The notes under the pieces are model-generated. The model saw only the letters and a list, made by a program, of their open reading frames with translations. It did no database searches and was not told the origin of the DNA. Shown here piece by piece: positions 18,601 to 28,036 of a stretch of DNA of 64,000 nucleotides. Positions within the stretch are counted from its first letter, which is position 1. Each line of letters opens with the position of its first letter. The position numbers and the translations under genes were made by a program. The stretch is from the NCBI RefSeq assembly GCF_022458895.1, contig NZ_JAINFL010000001.1:1-64000 (forward strand), written 5' to 3'. The stretch comes from Roseihalotalea indica. GTDB taxonomy: Bacteria; Bacteroidota; Bacteroidia; Cytophagales; Cyclobacteriaceae.

Positions 18601-20590
18601 TATTGACTGACCCTACAATAGAATCGGGATCAGTACCTTTCAGATCAGCCAGCAGACGGACGTTTTGAAGAATAACACTATCGCTAGACAGGTTCAGGCG
18701 ATACAGATTGGCAATAGGAAGATTTAGATCTAACTGATAAGCCATGGTAGGCGAACGCATATCCAGATTAGCATCAGCATTCAATTCCAGCAAACTATCC
18801 TGATAATTGATCTGAGTTACTACTTGCTCATCGGCTAAGTATCCTTCTACCTGTAAATCGTTGTAGCTATAATCTTTATAGTCAATCTGGTTTAGCACTA
18901 AATCCCACTTGGCTTCGCTAAAGGTAGTATCATACGGAGTGACTGTTTGCTTGGCCGACGTGCGCGCCTGAAAAGTAAGCGTTCCAAAATCCTGCGCCAG
19001 CGTGTCCTGTCCCATAGCCAGCAGAAGCTGCTTAATTTGCAACTGTTGCCCTTGTACTGATGCGTTTACATTCATGCCGCCATTGGTGGCTTGCTGATAG
19101 GTGCCTTCCGCTAACAGTTTTCCAATAGAAGAGTTTAGCGACAGATTACCTTTAATATCATCTAGCTGCCCTTCCGCCGATGCCTGCAGAATCAATGTAT
19201 CATTAGCCAAGCGGGGGAGTCCGGCATCATCACCCATGATTTGGCGCAGAAAGGCCAAGTTGGTTTGTATGGGGTCAACCGAAAGATTTATAGTAGGGCT
19301 TCCGCCAGCGGCAGAGTCTATTTTAGCCAGATCCTGAAGTTGTAAGTTACCTTGTAAAGCAAATCGATCGTCTAACCGCAATTGTAAGTCCTGAATACCC
19401 CCTGAGCCGTTAGTTATATTAGCATTCCACCACAAGTTAGCCTCAGCGTTTTTCAGTGAGGGCATGCTATCCAGTGCATTGGTAAAATAGCCCGCATCGA
19501 CCATGCTCAGCACCGCTTTATTTAATTGTGATTGAAAGGTCAGACTATTGATTAAGTCGGCGGTATTTTCTTCCAGTGCTAATTTGATATCTACCGTTCC
19601 ATTCAAATTGGAGTGGCCGGTTTGTAACTGCTGTAAAGTTGCCTGCACCTGGGGCATATCAACATTGGCGGCTAAAGCAAATTCCTGTAGCTCAAAGCCG
19701 CTACGCTGTTCGGCAAAGGTAAATTGCTCCAGATTAAGGGCAGCGCTAGTTCGCCCCACTTCCACATCGGTAATATGTATGCCAAGATCAGCAATCAGCA
19801 AATTCTCAAAATTCATCTGAGCAACGCTATCCGCCTGCCTCTGCGGCCCTACCTGATAATCAATTTTGGTATTGTTTATGGAAAAGTCTGCCAGCGAAAA
19901 AGCATAACCAGAGGGATTAATCACATTTTTTAGGCTATCTGGAGTAGGAGCCTCTGGTTGCGCAGTGCTGTCCGGAGCTGAAGTGCGAGGCAGACGTAAA
20001 GCTACTGCCAGCCTGTCAATTGACAGTTCATCGGCCTGAATGTGTTCTTCTTCCAGCCCTAAGGTTTCCAGCAAGAGTGATAGCTCGCCCAACGCCACAT
20101 GTGCTTCGGTGCTATCCGCTTTAAAGTCTACCCGAATATCGCCTAGCAACAACCGGCGGGCTTCAATCGTAAAGCTGGAGGAGGTTGTGTCTTCTTTAAC
20201 CTGGGTGGTGGTATCAGACGAAGCAAAAGCCGCTGGTATATAAGCAAAGTTGAGGCTGTCTTTTCCAGGGACCTTATATATATTAACATACATATCCCGA
20301 ACCTCTATCAGATCTACAATCAGGGTTTTGTTAAGTAATGCCCAGGGTTCAATTTCTACCTGCAAACGGCCCAAGTATAGTAATGTATCCTGCTGCTGGT
20401 CTTCCAGGTACAGGCCGGTCAGTTCAATACCATCCAGCCATTCAATATCAATTCCTTCCAGTGACACCGGAGTACCAATCTGCTTTTCAAGTTGCTGCGC
20501 AATCTTGTTCGTCACAAATCTTTGCACCGGGGGGGTACGTAATGCGATATAGACCACCAGCCACAAGCCAAACATGATACCGATAACCAT
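15620..20590 (-). CDS. tamB: TamB-family translocation and assembly module protein
   Basis: A 1656-residue AsmA/TamB-like protein, thought to bridge the inner and outer membranes and carry lipids or help insert outer-membrane proteins. One membrane anchor lies at the N-terminus (about 2-17). A very long beta-rich body of repeated strands follows, and the C-terminal 350 residues match the TamB (DUF490) domain, including VDPVRGDKLVAAGEADLQV and a late segment of the type FGLIVLNRF. The ATG at 20590 is the first available; the open frame extends about 19 codons further without another ATG. No tamA neighbour is seen. The last residues are charged and low in complexity. Confidence 0.9.
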   Translation of the reverse strand: MVIGIMFGLWLVVYIALRTPPVQRFVTNKIAQQLEKQIGTPVSLEGIDIEWLDGIELTGLYLEDQQQDTLLYLGRLQVEIEPWALLNKTLIVDLIEVRDMYVNIYKVPGKDSLNFAYIPAAFASSDTTTQVKEDTTSSSFTIEARRLLLGDIRVDFKADSTEAHVALGELSLLLETLGLEEEHIQADELSIDRLAVALRLPRTSAPDSTAQPEAPTPDSLKNVINPSGYAFSLADFSINNTKIDYQVGPQRQADSVAQMNFENLLIADLGIHITDVEVGRTSAALNLEQFTFAEQRSGFELQEFALAANVDMPQVQATLQQLQTGHSNLNGTVDIKLALEENTADLINSLTFQSQLNKAVLSMVDAGYFTNALDSMPSLKNAEANLWWNANITNGSGGIQDLQLRLDDRFALQGNLQLQDLAKIDSAAGGSPTINLSVDPIQTNLAFLRQIMGDDAGLPRLANDTLILQASAEGQLDDIKGNLSLNSSIGKLLAEGTYQQATNGGMNVNASVQGQQLQIKQLLLAMGQDTLAQDFGTLTFQARTSAKQTVTPYDTTFSEAKWDLVLNQIDYKDYSYNDLQVEGYLADEQVVTQINYQDSLLELNADANLDMRSPTMAYQLDLNLPIANLYRLNLSSDSVILQNVRLLADLKGTDPDSIVGSVNMGSATVIKDAENYTLDSLILIADRDGPVRRISFESDFIDALISGEFSVAELPTAIEDFQQYYFTAYQAPAIDQDTVNTAQAGGQKLHLELNIKETPLVARALVPDLEIPEAITFDVDFNSAEKSLQANLKAPHINYGTNIIDSLYLDVTTSQRQINIDLLSNYVQAGGLSIPKVLLAGKLSGVASENQPANRQRLTTTKLDLNLKMGEDNAPYRLDLNTRIQSQGDTVTVMMGDSEVILDSLAWDFSDQGRIVYAQNYLNIDRFFLKQGDQELFISTKNSDNRSNLEVAIEQFEIKPFLNALDLDSYDVEGIFYGKATLEDMFAPGPISADFNISNLTVQDSLVGNFKLQAKKGGTPTDEQTDLLDILASLKGPNGALEVDGSYNLAAETDALDLHVALNDFLLDPWKTFLEGQMNEFSGKLYADLDVTGSPTDPNIEGNIRFGEQVILEPTVSSARYYIENQQLDFTGEAVQLNNFTLLDSARTPAVLSGTISYADLTNPSLDLTFETSKFIFVNSYDYENEAFYGRAVASADATITGSVSDMVVDGEVTVNEGTNMTISLVSNPAEAQAAGFIEFVEGNAFIKADTAKQDSLVVMGQPTEDTVSISGFTLNSNIRLNPGAQFTIIVDPVRGDKLVAAGEADLQVNMQPNGDLTLQGNYTINRGSYLLNFAQVVKKEFAIRKGSIISWTGDPANAEMSLTAAYEVETSLEELFQDMIRGGEGGNELRNLVSTDRPVAVELIIEGTLDDPQLRFDLDLPEITAGGIYSDLVSERLKQIEQDETQLYKQVFGLIVLNRFIPVSGGLGSGESSGFASVNDQINGSVSQLLTDQLSQLTEDYLGGVELSVGLESSDQAQSQASLLADRDVNVGLSKQLFDDRLTVKVGGTTSTGNQGSQDSRIYGDFEVLYRLTETGNLQIRIFQSNDRDRITNQVRQRQGASVLYQKSFDQLFGNEDVLRGKPLPEEDEENNTQNVDSDAVLQSEPRNRKSRGGQ

Positions 20591-20929
20591 CAGTATACGT
20601 TGCGCCCACGTAGGCAGGTGATTCTTATGATTATCTTGAGATTCGATAAGTATTTATGTTTTATTGAAAAAAATCCTTTTGCTTTGGGCTGATGAGTCAA
20701 AAAAAGTCACCAATTGATAGTATACTTTATTAAAATAGCTACCAATTAGTATAACAATCTTGTGGGAGAATGTTCTCTAACCAAACGATAACACTTTCAT
20801 TAGGTTTTAAATAAACGTTACCTTTAGACACAAAATTGTCGCTTGCTGGCGTTTCATCAATGATGTATTCTCGTCCATATTTATCTATGATTCGCCGAAG
20901 TTTCTTCTATAAGAAGTAATTTGCTTAAG
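20591..20929. other. divergent intergenic region with a coding-like remnant
   Basis: This spacer separates tamB (minus) from the Bat genes (plus). The tamB-proximal third is AT-rich and holds two similar words, ACCAATTGATAGTATAC near 20709 and ACCAATTAGTATAAC near 20741. From 20742 to 20906 the minus strand has a 55-codon open stretch with protein-like composition but no ATG, GTG or TTG at its head; see the findings. I see no tRNA or clear terminator. Confidence 0.4.
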
Positions 20930-21823
20930 ATGAACAAAGAAGAAGTACGTAAGCTGCTTAAAAAGCTTCGCAAATACGAAATTGCTATCCGCAAAGCCAT
21001 TACTACCCAGATGCAGGGTGATTTCCATTCTGTATTTAAAGGCTCAGGCATTACGTTTGATGATGTGCGCCCCTACCAGTACGGAGATGATATTCGTTCG
21101 ATAGACTGGAATGCAACGGCCAAGGGGCATAGTGTATACGTAAAAACCTACCGCGAAGAACGCGAACAGATTGTATACTTAGTGCTTGATGTAAGCGCTT
21201 CGCAGGAAATTGGCAACCAGGGGCAACAGAAGATGGATGTGGGTAAGGAAATCTGCGGTGTGTTGGCGCTGTCTGCCATCAAAGAAGCTAGTCAGGTAGG
21301 TCTCTTTTGCTTTTCCGAACGGAAAGAGGTGTACGTCAGACCCAGCAAAGGTGACAAACACGCTTACCAGATTATTTCTAAGCTTTATAATTTAGTACCT
21401 TCTTCTACCCGTACCGATATTAATAACGCAATTCGGTACTTGCTCAATATCATTAAACGCCGTAGTATTGTTATTTTCGTATCTGATTTTATCGACGAAG
21501 ACTATGACTATAATCTGCGAGCCCTGGCCCGTAAACATGATCTGATTGTAGTCCATTTGTCTGACCGGCGCGAGACTCAGCTACCGAGCCTGGGCATTGT
21601 GCCAGTATATGATAAAGAAAGTCGAAAAACGTTATGGGTTAATTCTTCTTCGTCTTTTTTCCGTAATCGGATTAACAAAACTTACGGCCATACCCGGGAG
21701 CACCTGGAAGAGTTTTGCCGGAAGTACCAGGCGAATTATCTGCCGGTAGACACTGAAGAAGATTATGTACCCAAGCTAATCCGGCTATTCCGGGTTCGAA
21801 GTCGAGTTCGTAAAAATGCCTGA
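20930..21823 (+). CDS. DUF58 domain protein of the Bat cluster
   Basis: A 297-residue DUF58 protein, the family that sits between MoxR ATPases and von Willebrand-A proteins in Bacteroides aerotolerance clusters. The conserved block GITFDDVRPYQYGDDIRSID lies near 45-64. A von Willebrand-A-like segment follows with LDVSASQE, then VIFVSDFIDE. No membrane segment or signal is visible. The frame opens with TTG nine bases earlier; the ATG is preferred. It overlaps the next gene by eight bases. The role is not firmly known; it is thought to work with a MoxR chaperone, but moxR is not upstream here. Confidence 0.9.
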   Translation: MNKEEVRKLLKKLRKYEIAIRKAITTQMQGDFHSVFKGSGITFDDVRPYQYGDDIRSIDWNATAKGHSVYVKTYREEREQIVYLVLDVSASQEIGNQGQQKMDVGKEICGVLALSAIKEASQVGLFCFSERKEVYVRPSKGDKHAYQIISKLYNLVPSSTRTDINNAIRYLLNIIKRRSIVIFVSDFIDEDYDYNLRALARKHDLIVVHLSDRRETQLPSLGIVPVYDKESRKTLWVNSSSSFFRNRINKTYGHTREHLEEFCRKYQANYLPVDTEEDYVPKLIRLFRVRSRVRKNA

Positions 21824-22751
21824 TGTGAGAATTACTCGTTTTCTTTTTTTATACCTGTGCGTTATACTGCTGAGTGGGACCGGGGCTTTGGCTCAAGCGT
21901 TAAAGCCGACTGGCTATTTCTTGCAGGATACTATCAAAATTGGTGAGCCGATTAAGTATACGCTCACTTTCCGTTACCCGGCGGAGCTAGAGGTAATTTT
22001 CCCGAGTGAAGAACAGTCATTTGCCCCTTTTGAGTACATTGAGCGCAATTTTAGCCCAACCCGTACCGATAGCACCACCAGCTACGATAGTGTAGTCTAT
22101 ACCCTCATGACCTTTGAGCTAGACAGCCTCCAAACGCTGGCCCTGCCTGTGTACATCATTGGGGCCGACCGGGAAGGTAATGCCGATAGCACGGCTATCT
22201 ATGCTAACATGGACTCGGTGTATCTACATCAGCTTATTACCCAGATGCCCGACTCGGTGGATCTGAAGGAGAATACGGCCTATCTGGATATTCCTCTTCA
22301 GTTCAACTACCCTTACTTACTTATCGGTTTGGGGGTTCTGGCAACCTTGGCATTGATTATTTACCTGGTTTTTGGCGACAGAATTCGCAAGCAATGGAAG
22401 CTGCGCCGATTGCGTAAAGACTATAAGAATTTTAGCGGGCAGTTTGCCGAGTCTATTGCCCGCCTTGAGCAAACCCCGGATAAGCACCACTCTGAGGAGA
22501 CATTGGTAGTTTGGAAACGATACATGGAACGCCTGGAGAGCGCGCCCTACACCAAAATGACCACTAAAGAAATTGTAAAACTCCCCAGCGAGCAAACGCT
22601 CACGGATGACCTAAAAGCTATCGACCGGAGCATCTACGGCCACCACCTTAACGGTGAACTTATCGGGCATTTTAAACATTTAGAACAACACACACACCAA
22701 CGCTACGAGCAACGGTATCGAGATATTCAACATGGAAGAAGTAACAGCTAG
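21816..22751 (+). CDS. membrane-anchored periplasmic protein of the Bat cluster
   Basis: I recognise this by position rather than by sequence. The 311-residue product has a signal peptide (about 1-26, ending ALAQA), an extracytoplasmic beta-rich domain to about 165, one membrane helix (about 168-187) and a basic cytoplasmic tail of about 125 residues. That topology resembles the BatD/DUF4381-like partners found beside von Willebrand-A proteins. It overlaps the genes on both sides (8 and 20 bases), implying coupled translation of all three. No catalytic motif is evident. Confidence 0.75.
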   Translation: MPDVRITRFLFLYLCVILLSGTGALAQALKPTGYFLQDTIKIGEPIKYTLTFRYPAELEVIFPSEEQSFAPFEYIERNFSPTRTDSTTSYDSVVYTLMTFELDSLQTLALPVYIIGADREGNADSTAIYANMDSVYLHQLITQMPDSVDLKENTAYLDIPLQFNYPYLLIGLGVLATLALIIYLVFGDRIRKQWKLRRLRKDYKNFSGQFAESIARLEQTPDKHHSEETLVVWKRYMERLESAPYTKMTTKEIVKLPSEQTLTDDLKAIDRSIYGHHLNGELIGHFKHLEQHTHQRYEQRYRDIQHGRSNS

Positions 22752-23796
22752 CTGGTTATCCTTACAATGGTTTTCCCCTACCGTGCTGAGAAATTTTGAG
22801 TTTCAGCACCGCATCTTTCTGTATCTGCTCCCGCTGATTCCACTGTTCTTTATTCTTCGTTGGCTGATTGGCCTTCGCTCTAGCCAGAAACTACCCATTG
22901 CTTTTCCTAAAACCGCATTAAAATCTAACCCTATAACCTGGCTAAGGATTATCCCTTTCATTCTGCTGGCTCTCACCTTAGCGTTACTGCTTTTTGCGCT
23001 AGCTCGCCCTCAGCTTACTAACGAGCAGGTTGAGCAGTGGAGTGAAGGTATTGATATTGTGCTAGTCATTGACATCTCCGAATCTATGCGGATTGAGGAT
23101 TTCTCACCCAATCGGCTGGAGGCGGCCAAGGATGTAGCCCGTAACTTTATTGCTGGCCGGATGCAGGACCGTATCGGCCTGGTAGTTTTCTCCGGCGATG
23201 CCTACTCACTTTCCCCCCTCACTACCGACTACGAATTGCTGTACGATTTTATTGAGCAGATTGATTTTGATATGATTGAAAGCCGCGGAACCGCCATTGG
23301 CAGTGCCCTGGCTGTAGCCACCAACCGCATGCGCGACGCTGATGAAGGACGCACCGCTGATGAAAGAGCGTCAAAAGTAATGGTGCTCCTCAGCGATGGT
23401 GATAACACCGCTGGCAACCTGGACCCAATCACGGCCGCTGAACTGGCCCACGCATATGGCATTAAAATGTATTCTATTGCTATTGGTAAAGAAGGCAAGG
23501 TGCCGTTTGGCAAAGACTTCTTCGGTAACACCCGCTACGTAGAAAACTCTCTTGATGAAACCACTCTGCGCGAGATTGCCCGCATTGGCGATGGTGAGTT
23601 TTATCGGGTCTCCAACAAACAGGCTCTTCAGGAAGTATTTGACCTCATTGATACTTACGAAAAGGCGGAGATCAAAGAAACCCGCTACCGCGACACCACC
23701 GATTTTTACTACATCTACCTTTCCTGGGCTATTGCTTTTTTCCTACTATGGCTCCTTCTTAAATCTACCTTTGTCAGCAATGTGCTGGTGGATTAA
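22732..23796 (+). CDS. batA: von Willebrand factor A domain membrane protein (BatA)
   Basis: A 354-residue inner-membrane protein. Two helices lie at the N-terminus (about 28-46 and 70-90), a von Willebrand-A domain spans about 105-300, and one helix lies near the C-terminus (about 328-348). The metal-site motif is D114-I-S-E-S118, with SPLTTD and LLSDGDNT further on. This is the BatA arrangement of the Bacteroides aerotolerance cluster. BatB and BatC do not follow: the next gene, after 188 bases, is a thiolase. The final 20 bases of the preceding gene overlap its start. Confidence 0.9.
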   Translation: MEEVTASWLSLQWFSPTVLRNFEFQHRIFLYLLPLIPLFFILRWLIGLRSSQKLPIAFPKTALKSNPITWLRIIPFILLALTLALLLFALARPQLTNEQVEQWSEGIDIVLVIDISESMRIEDFSPNRLEAAKDVARNFIAGRMQDRIGLVVFSGDAYSLSPLTTDYELLYDFIEQIDFDMIESRGTAIGSALAVATNRMRDADEGRTADERASKVMVLLSDGDNTAGNLDPITAAELAHAYGIKMYSIAIGKEGKVPFGKDFFGNTRYVENSLDETTLREIARIGDGEFYRVSNKQALQEVFDLIDTYEKAEIKETRYRDTTDFYYIYLSWAIAFFLLWLLLKSTFVSNVLVD

Positions 23797-23984
23797 TCTC
23801 GAAGGTATTAGAAGTTAGGTTTTGAGATTGGATATAAAAAATATTCACGCTGTCTGAACATTCTGCTAACTGGCACCTTCCCGCCACTCAGCAGTATGAT
23901 CATTGCTGAATTTAGTATGCATGACGAACATTTTCTTTGTATATTGCGTCTGTATAATACTAGAAACACCTAAATCCCAAGCGT

Positions 23985-25160
23985 ATGGATGCATATATTG
24001 TAGGCGGTTATCGTACCGCGGTAGGCAAAGCTAAAAAAGGCGGATTCCGCTTCACTCGCCCCGATGATCTGGCCGTGGATGTGATCAACCACCTGGTTAG
24101 TTCTATAGAAGGGCTTACTCCTGAAATGATTGACGATTTGATTGTAGGGAACGCAGTGCCCGAAGCAGAGCAGGGCATGCAAATGGGGCGGCTCATTTCC
24201 TTGATGGCTTTAGGCCGCGAAGTTCCGGGAATGATTATCAACCGCTACTGCGGCTCTGGAGTAGAAGCGATCAACATTGCTTCGGCTCGGGTACATGCCG
24301 GAATGGCCGATTGCATCATTGCCGGGGGAACTGAATCTATGTCTTTGGTGCCGATGATGGGCCATAAAACGGCATTGAACTTTAAGATTGCTAAAGACCA
24401 CCCGGAGTACTACACCAGCATGGGATTGACGGCTGAAGAAGTCGCTAGAGATTACAATATCTCTCGGGAAGATATGGACGAGTTTGCCTATCACTCGCAT
24501 ATGAAGGCGATGAACGCGATTAAAGAAGGGCGATTTAAAGATCAGATTGTACCAGTGACGGTGCAAGAAACCTATGTGGATGAAGAAGGTCAACGCAAGC
24601 AGCGAGAGTTTGTGGTTGATACCGATGAAGGTCCTCGGCCTGACACGAACATGGATGCCCTGGCCCAACTGCGACCAGTATTCCGGCAAGGCGGAAGCGT
24701 CACGGCGGGTAATTCTTCTCAAACCTCCGATGGTGCCGCTTTTGTGCTGGTGATGTCTGAGAAGTTTGTCAATCAGTTTGGTTTGAAACCCCAGGCCCGG
24801 ATGATGAGCTATTCGGTAGCCGGAGTTGATCCGCGCATCATGGGAATTGGCCCCATAAAAGCTATTCCGAAAGCACTGGACCGCGCCGGACTAAAACTTG
24901 CGGATATTGATCAAATTGAATTAAACGAAGCCTTTGCTGCCCAATCGCTTGCCGTAGCGCGTGATCTGGACATTGATCCGGAGAAGCTAAATGTGAATGG
25001 CGGAGCTATTGCATTAGGCCACCCGCTAGGATGTACCGGAGCCAAATTAACAATACAGCTAATTCATGAAATGCGAAACCGCAAGCAGAAGTACGGCATG
25101 GTTACCGCTTGTGTAGGCGGTGGACAGGGTGTCGCCGGAATCTTCGAGTTTCTGAATTAA
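23985..25160 (+). CDS. fadA: acetyl-CoA acyltransferase (thiolase)
   Basis: The last step of fatty-acid beta-oxidation, thiolytic cleavage of 3-ketoacyl-CoA. The 391-residue protein has the acyl-accepting Cys89 in NRYCGSG, His346 in GHPLGCTGA and the proton-shuttle Cys376 in ACVGGGQG. Overall it resembles FadA more than the biosynthetic acetoacetyl-CoA thiolases, but substrate length cannot be fixed from sequence. No fadB lies beside it. It has its own terminator at 25188-25217. Confidence 0.93.
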   Translation: MDAYIVGGYRTAVGKAKKGGFRFTRPDDLAVDVINHLVSSIEGLTPEMIDDLIVGNAVPEAEQGMQMGRLISLMALGREVPGMIINRYCGSGVEAINIASARVHAGMADCIIAGGTESMSLVPMMGHKTALNFKIAKDHPEYYTSMGLTAEEVARDYNISREDMDEFAYHSHMKAMNAIKEGRFKDQIVPVTVQETYVDEEGQRKQREFVVDTDEGPRPDTNMDALAQLRPVFRQGGSVTAGNSSQTSDGAAFVLVMSEKFVNQFGLKPQARMMSYSVAGVDPRIMGIGPIKAIPKALDRAGLKLADIDQIELNEAFAAQSLAVARDLDIDPEKLNVNGGAIALGHPLGCTGAKLTIQLIHEMRNRKQKYGMVTACVGGGQGVAGIFEFLN

Positions 25161-25187
25161 TATACTTTCCTTGGTTTAATGACTGGA

Positions 25188-25217
25188 AGCACGGTAGTTA
25201 TCTATCGTGCTTTTTTT
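25188..25217 (+). terminator. intrinsic terminator of fadA
   Basis: A 10-bp stem (25188-25197 with 25202-25211, AGCACGGTAG with CTATCGTGCT, one G-T pair) and a TTAT loop are followed by seven T. It overlaps the stop of the opposing TolC gene. Confidence 0.85.
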
Positions 25218-26685
25218 AATCTGCCTCCGGCAGGTACAGGGGAGTGCCATTCTCAAAATCGTACAAAGTAAGTTGACGTAGGGTGTAATAAGCCGTCCAG
25301 AAATCATTTAAAGACTGAACATATTGCTGGCGGGCATTATCCTTTTTTTCCAAGGCATCGTTCAGTTCAACAATGGTAATCTTACCGATAAGAAAGCGCT
25401 GCTTGGCTATTTCATAGCTTCGGTTAGCGATATTGTCAGCAGCATTGGCAATTTCTATCTGGTCTCGCAGCATATCAAAGGTGCGCACCTGGGTGAAAAC
25501 CCGCTGTTCAAAATTTACCCGCTCCTGCTCAATAGTGTACTGCTCTAATTTATAATTTGCTTCTGCTTGCTTCACCCGAGACTTTGACCTTCCCCAATCC
25601 AAAATCGGAATATCAAACCCTACCCGCACCCGCGACTGGTTTTCGGGATTATTGTATAACTCAACAAAATCATTTGACCGGTTGGTAAGCCCATACGAGG
25701 CATTTACGTTAATACTAATGCCATTATCCCCCCGTGCCAGAGCAATTTGGCTCTCTGCCTCTCGCAGACGCCGCTCAAAAGCTACGGCATCACTCCTGTT
25801 CTTAAAAGCTTCTTGGATGGCTATGGCTTCATCTACTGAAAAATCGGGAATATTGTTAGGCAATTCCAGGGTAAGCGCGGAATTCTCATTTAGCCCGATG
25901 AATGACTTGAGCCGTAGGGTAGAGGTCTCTAAATCTAGTTGAGCCTGGGCTACATCCTGCCGGGATTTCATCAGGTTTAGTTCAAGTTGCAGTAGCTCAT
26001 TTTCAGGTATGGTTCCCAGATTGTAGCGCCCTTGGGCAATCTGATAAATAGTATCGTTATTGGCGCGGTTCTTACTGGAAATAGCCAGATTAATCTGAGC
26101 ATTTAAAACCTCAAAGTATCGTTCGGTAGCATCAATAGCGATTTCTTCAATATCTTCTGAATATCCCTTTTTAGATTCTTCGTACTGTAGTGGTTCAATT
26201 TGTTTTGCCCACTTCAGGTAATTGTACTGAAACAGCGGCTGCCGTATTCCAATAGAGGCGGGTTCTCCACTAAAGCGAGTAGTGTTTCGCTCAAAATCAT
26301 CAAACCGCTCAATATTTGAATTAAGGAAAATTTCTGTTCCCAAATATCCAATAGATTGGGTTGCAAATAGGTTGAGTTCCGAAAAATTCTGACTCACCGG
26401 CCGAAATTCCACAGTTCCGTCCTCCTGCGTGATAGGCTCGTTTGCCCTGGTAAAATTTGGTAGCTCCCCACTCAAATAAATTCTTGGCATATAATTCGAC
26501 TGAAAAGCCCGCCATTGCCAGTAACGGTTTTCCCGTCGGGTTTCGGCCTGAAGGGCAGCGGGAGAACGCCCTAATGCCAGATCAACAATCTCGAACAGAG
26601 AGTATTCCTGAACCGGTGTATCTTGAGCAAAAACATGAAATTCAGCAACAAAAAAAATCAGGGCAAGCAACAATGCTTTATTCAT
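25216..26685 (-). CDS. TolC-family outer-membrane efflux protein
   Basis: The outer-membrane channel of a tripartite exporter. The 489-residue product has a signal peptide (about 1-20, ending VFAQ). Two outer membrane efflux protein repeats of long helices follow, with short strand segments such as SIGIRQPLFQ and VRVGFDIPILDWG. It is the last gene of the operon ATPase-MacA-MacB-TolC, overlapping the MacB gene by eight bases. So it should serve that exporter specifically rather than being shared. Confidence 0.92.
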   Translation of the reverse strand: MNKALLLALIFFVAEFHVFAQDTPVQEYSLFEIVDLALGRSPAALQAETRRENRYWQWRAFQSNYMPRIYLSGELPNFTRANEPITQEDGTVEFRPVSQNFSELNLFATQSIGYLGTEIFLNSNIERFDDFERNTTRFSGEPASIGIRQPLFQYNYLKWAKQIEPLQYEESKKGYSEDIEEIAIDATERYFEVLNAQINLAISSKNRANNDTIYQIAQGRYNLGTIPENELLQLELNLMKSRQDVAQAQLDLETSTLRLKSFIGLNENSALTLELPNNIPDFSVDEAIAIQEAFKNRSDAVAFERRLREAESQIALARGDNGISINVNASYGLTNRSNDFVELYNNPENQSRVRVGFDIPILDWGRSKSRVKQAEANYKLEQYTIEQERVNFEQRVFTQVRTFDMLRDQIEIANAADNIANRSYEIAKQRFLIGKITIVELNDALEKKDNARQQYVQSLNDFWTAYYTLRQLTLYDFENGTPLYLPEAD

Positions 26686-28036
26686 AGCGAAGTGAGGTTA
26701 TAGGGTCTTGGTTGGCAGCGCGACGAGCCGGGGCAATACCGAAGATTAAGCCGACGGTAGCGGCCACGCCGAACGATAGCATGATAGAAAACAGCGTGAT
26801 CACTGTGGGAATGTCGGCAATACGGGAAATGCCCATAGCAATAAGAATGCCCAAGATAATACCAATGAGGCCTCCGCTGATACTAATCAAAACGGCTTCA
26901 AATAAAAATTGCCAGATGATATCAGTCTTTTGCGCTCCAACGGCCAGCCTCAGGCCAATTTCTTTAATGCGCTCCATTACCGAAGCCAGCATAATATTCA
27001 TAATGCCAATACCACCTACCAGCAATGAAATACCTGCCAATGCACCCAGTACAATGTTAAAAATCTGGTTGGTGCGCTGTTGCTGCTTAATCAGTAGTTC
27101 AGGAATGGTTATCTGAAAATCTACTACCCCGAAATGCTTTCGCTCGAGCATACGGGAGGCTACTTCAGCAATGCGGCTAAGTGTATTGGTTTCCTCAGTC
27201 TGCACCACCAGCCGGTCAATTTGGTGATAATTGCGTTGCTCGTCAAATTCGGCTGCGGTGGTTTCCGTACCTGCACCTTCGCTGCTGCTATTTTCCCGTT
27301 TGGCCGCTTCAATCTGAGACTGGGTGATCATGGAACGGTCGCGAAAACGAACCAATACTGTATTAATAGGCACGTAAACATCCATGTTGTAATCTCGAAT
27401 GCCCAAGCGGTTAATGTTTTCATCCGTAATAACACGAGGCTCCAGCACGCCAATGATTTTTAACCACTGGTTACCCACCTTCAGATTTTTACCTACCGGA
27501 TCTTCTTCACTAAAAAAACGGGCCTCTATACCCTGTCCGATAATACACACTCGCTCACCAGTATGCATTTGCCGCTCGCTGAATAAATCTCCTCTATCCA
27601 GATTGAAATTGGCAATATCAAAATAATAGTTATTGACCCCTACCAGCTTGGCTGACCGCCGAATGCCATTAGAAACAAGATACTTATCTAAAATAATCTC
27701 CGGGCTTATTTTAGCGATTCCCGGTACAATCTCCTGAATACTCTGAGCATCGGCTAAGGATAGGCCTGGGGAAAATTTCGGCTTTTTAGCCGCTACCATT
27801 TCTGTTTGTATCTCCTCTTCGGTTTGCTCTACCACTGGAGTAATAACAATGTTGTTTACCCCAATAAGTCGGATCTGATCAAGAATTTCCTGCTGAGCGC
27901 CGGCCCCAATTCCCAACATCGCAATAACCGCCGCTACCCCGAAAATAATACCCAGCGCCGTTAGCATAGACCGCAATTTATTGGCTAATACGGCTTCTAA
28001 GGCTAATGAAAAGTTTGCGAAAATTTTTTCAGTCAT
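26678..28036 (-). CDS. macB: MacB-like ABC transporter permease
   Basis: A 452-residue inner-membrane permease without its own ATPase domain. The first helix (about 21-43) is followed by a large periplasmic MacB core domain (about 45-290) and three C-terminal FtsX helices (about 325-440), with the family motif MLASVMERIKEIGLRLAVGA. Unlike E. coli MacB the ATPase is a separate gene at 29352. It overlaps MacA upstream and TolC downstream by eight bases each. The substrate could be a peptide, toxin or lipid, and is not predictable. Confidence 0.93.
   Translation of the reverse strand: MTEKIFANFSLALEAVLANKLRSMLTALGIIFGVAAVIAMLGIGAGAQQEILDQIRLIGVNNIVITPVVEQTEEEIQTEMVAAKKPKFSPGLSLADAQSIQEIVPGIAKISPEIILDKYLVSNGIRRSAKLVGVNNYYFDIANFNLDRGDLFSERQMHTGERVCIIGQGIEARFFSEEDPVGKNLKVGNQWLKIIGVLEPRVITDENINRLGIRDYNMDVYVPINTVLVRFRDRSMITQSQIEAAKRENSSSEGAGTETTAAEFDEQRNYHQIDRLVVQTEETNTLSRIAEVASRMLERKHFGVVDFQITIPELLIKQQQRTNQIFNIVLGALAGISLLVGGIGIMNIMLASVMERIKEIGLRLAVGAQKTDIIWQFLFEAVLISISGGLIGIILGILIAMGISRIADIPTVITLFSIMLSFGVAATVGLIFGIAPARRAANQDPITSLRYE

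Noticed and set aside
24210..24722. A 170-residue frame opposite the thiolase gene
   Set aside because: It lies wholly inside a well-conserved thiolase on the other strand and has no family features.
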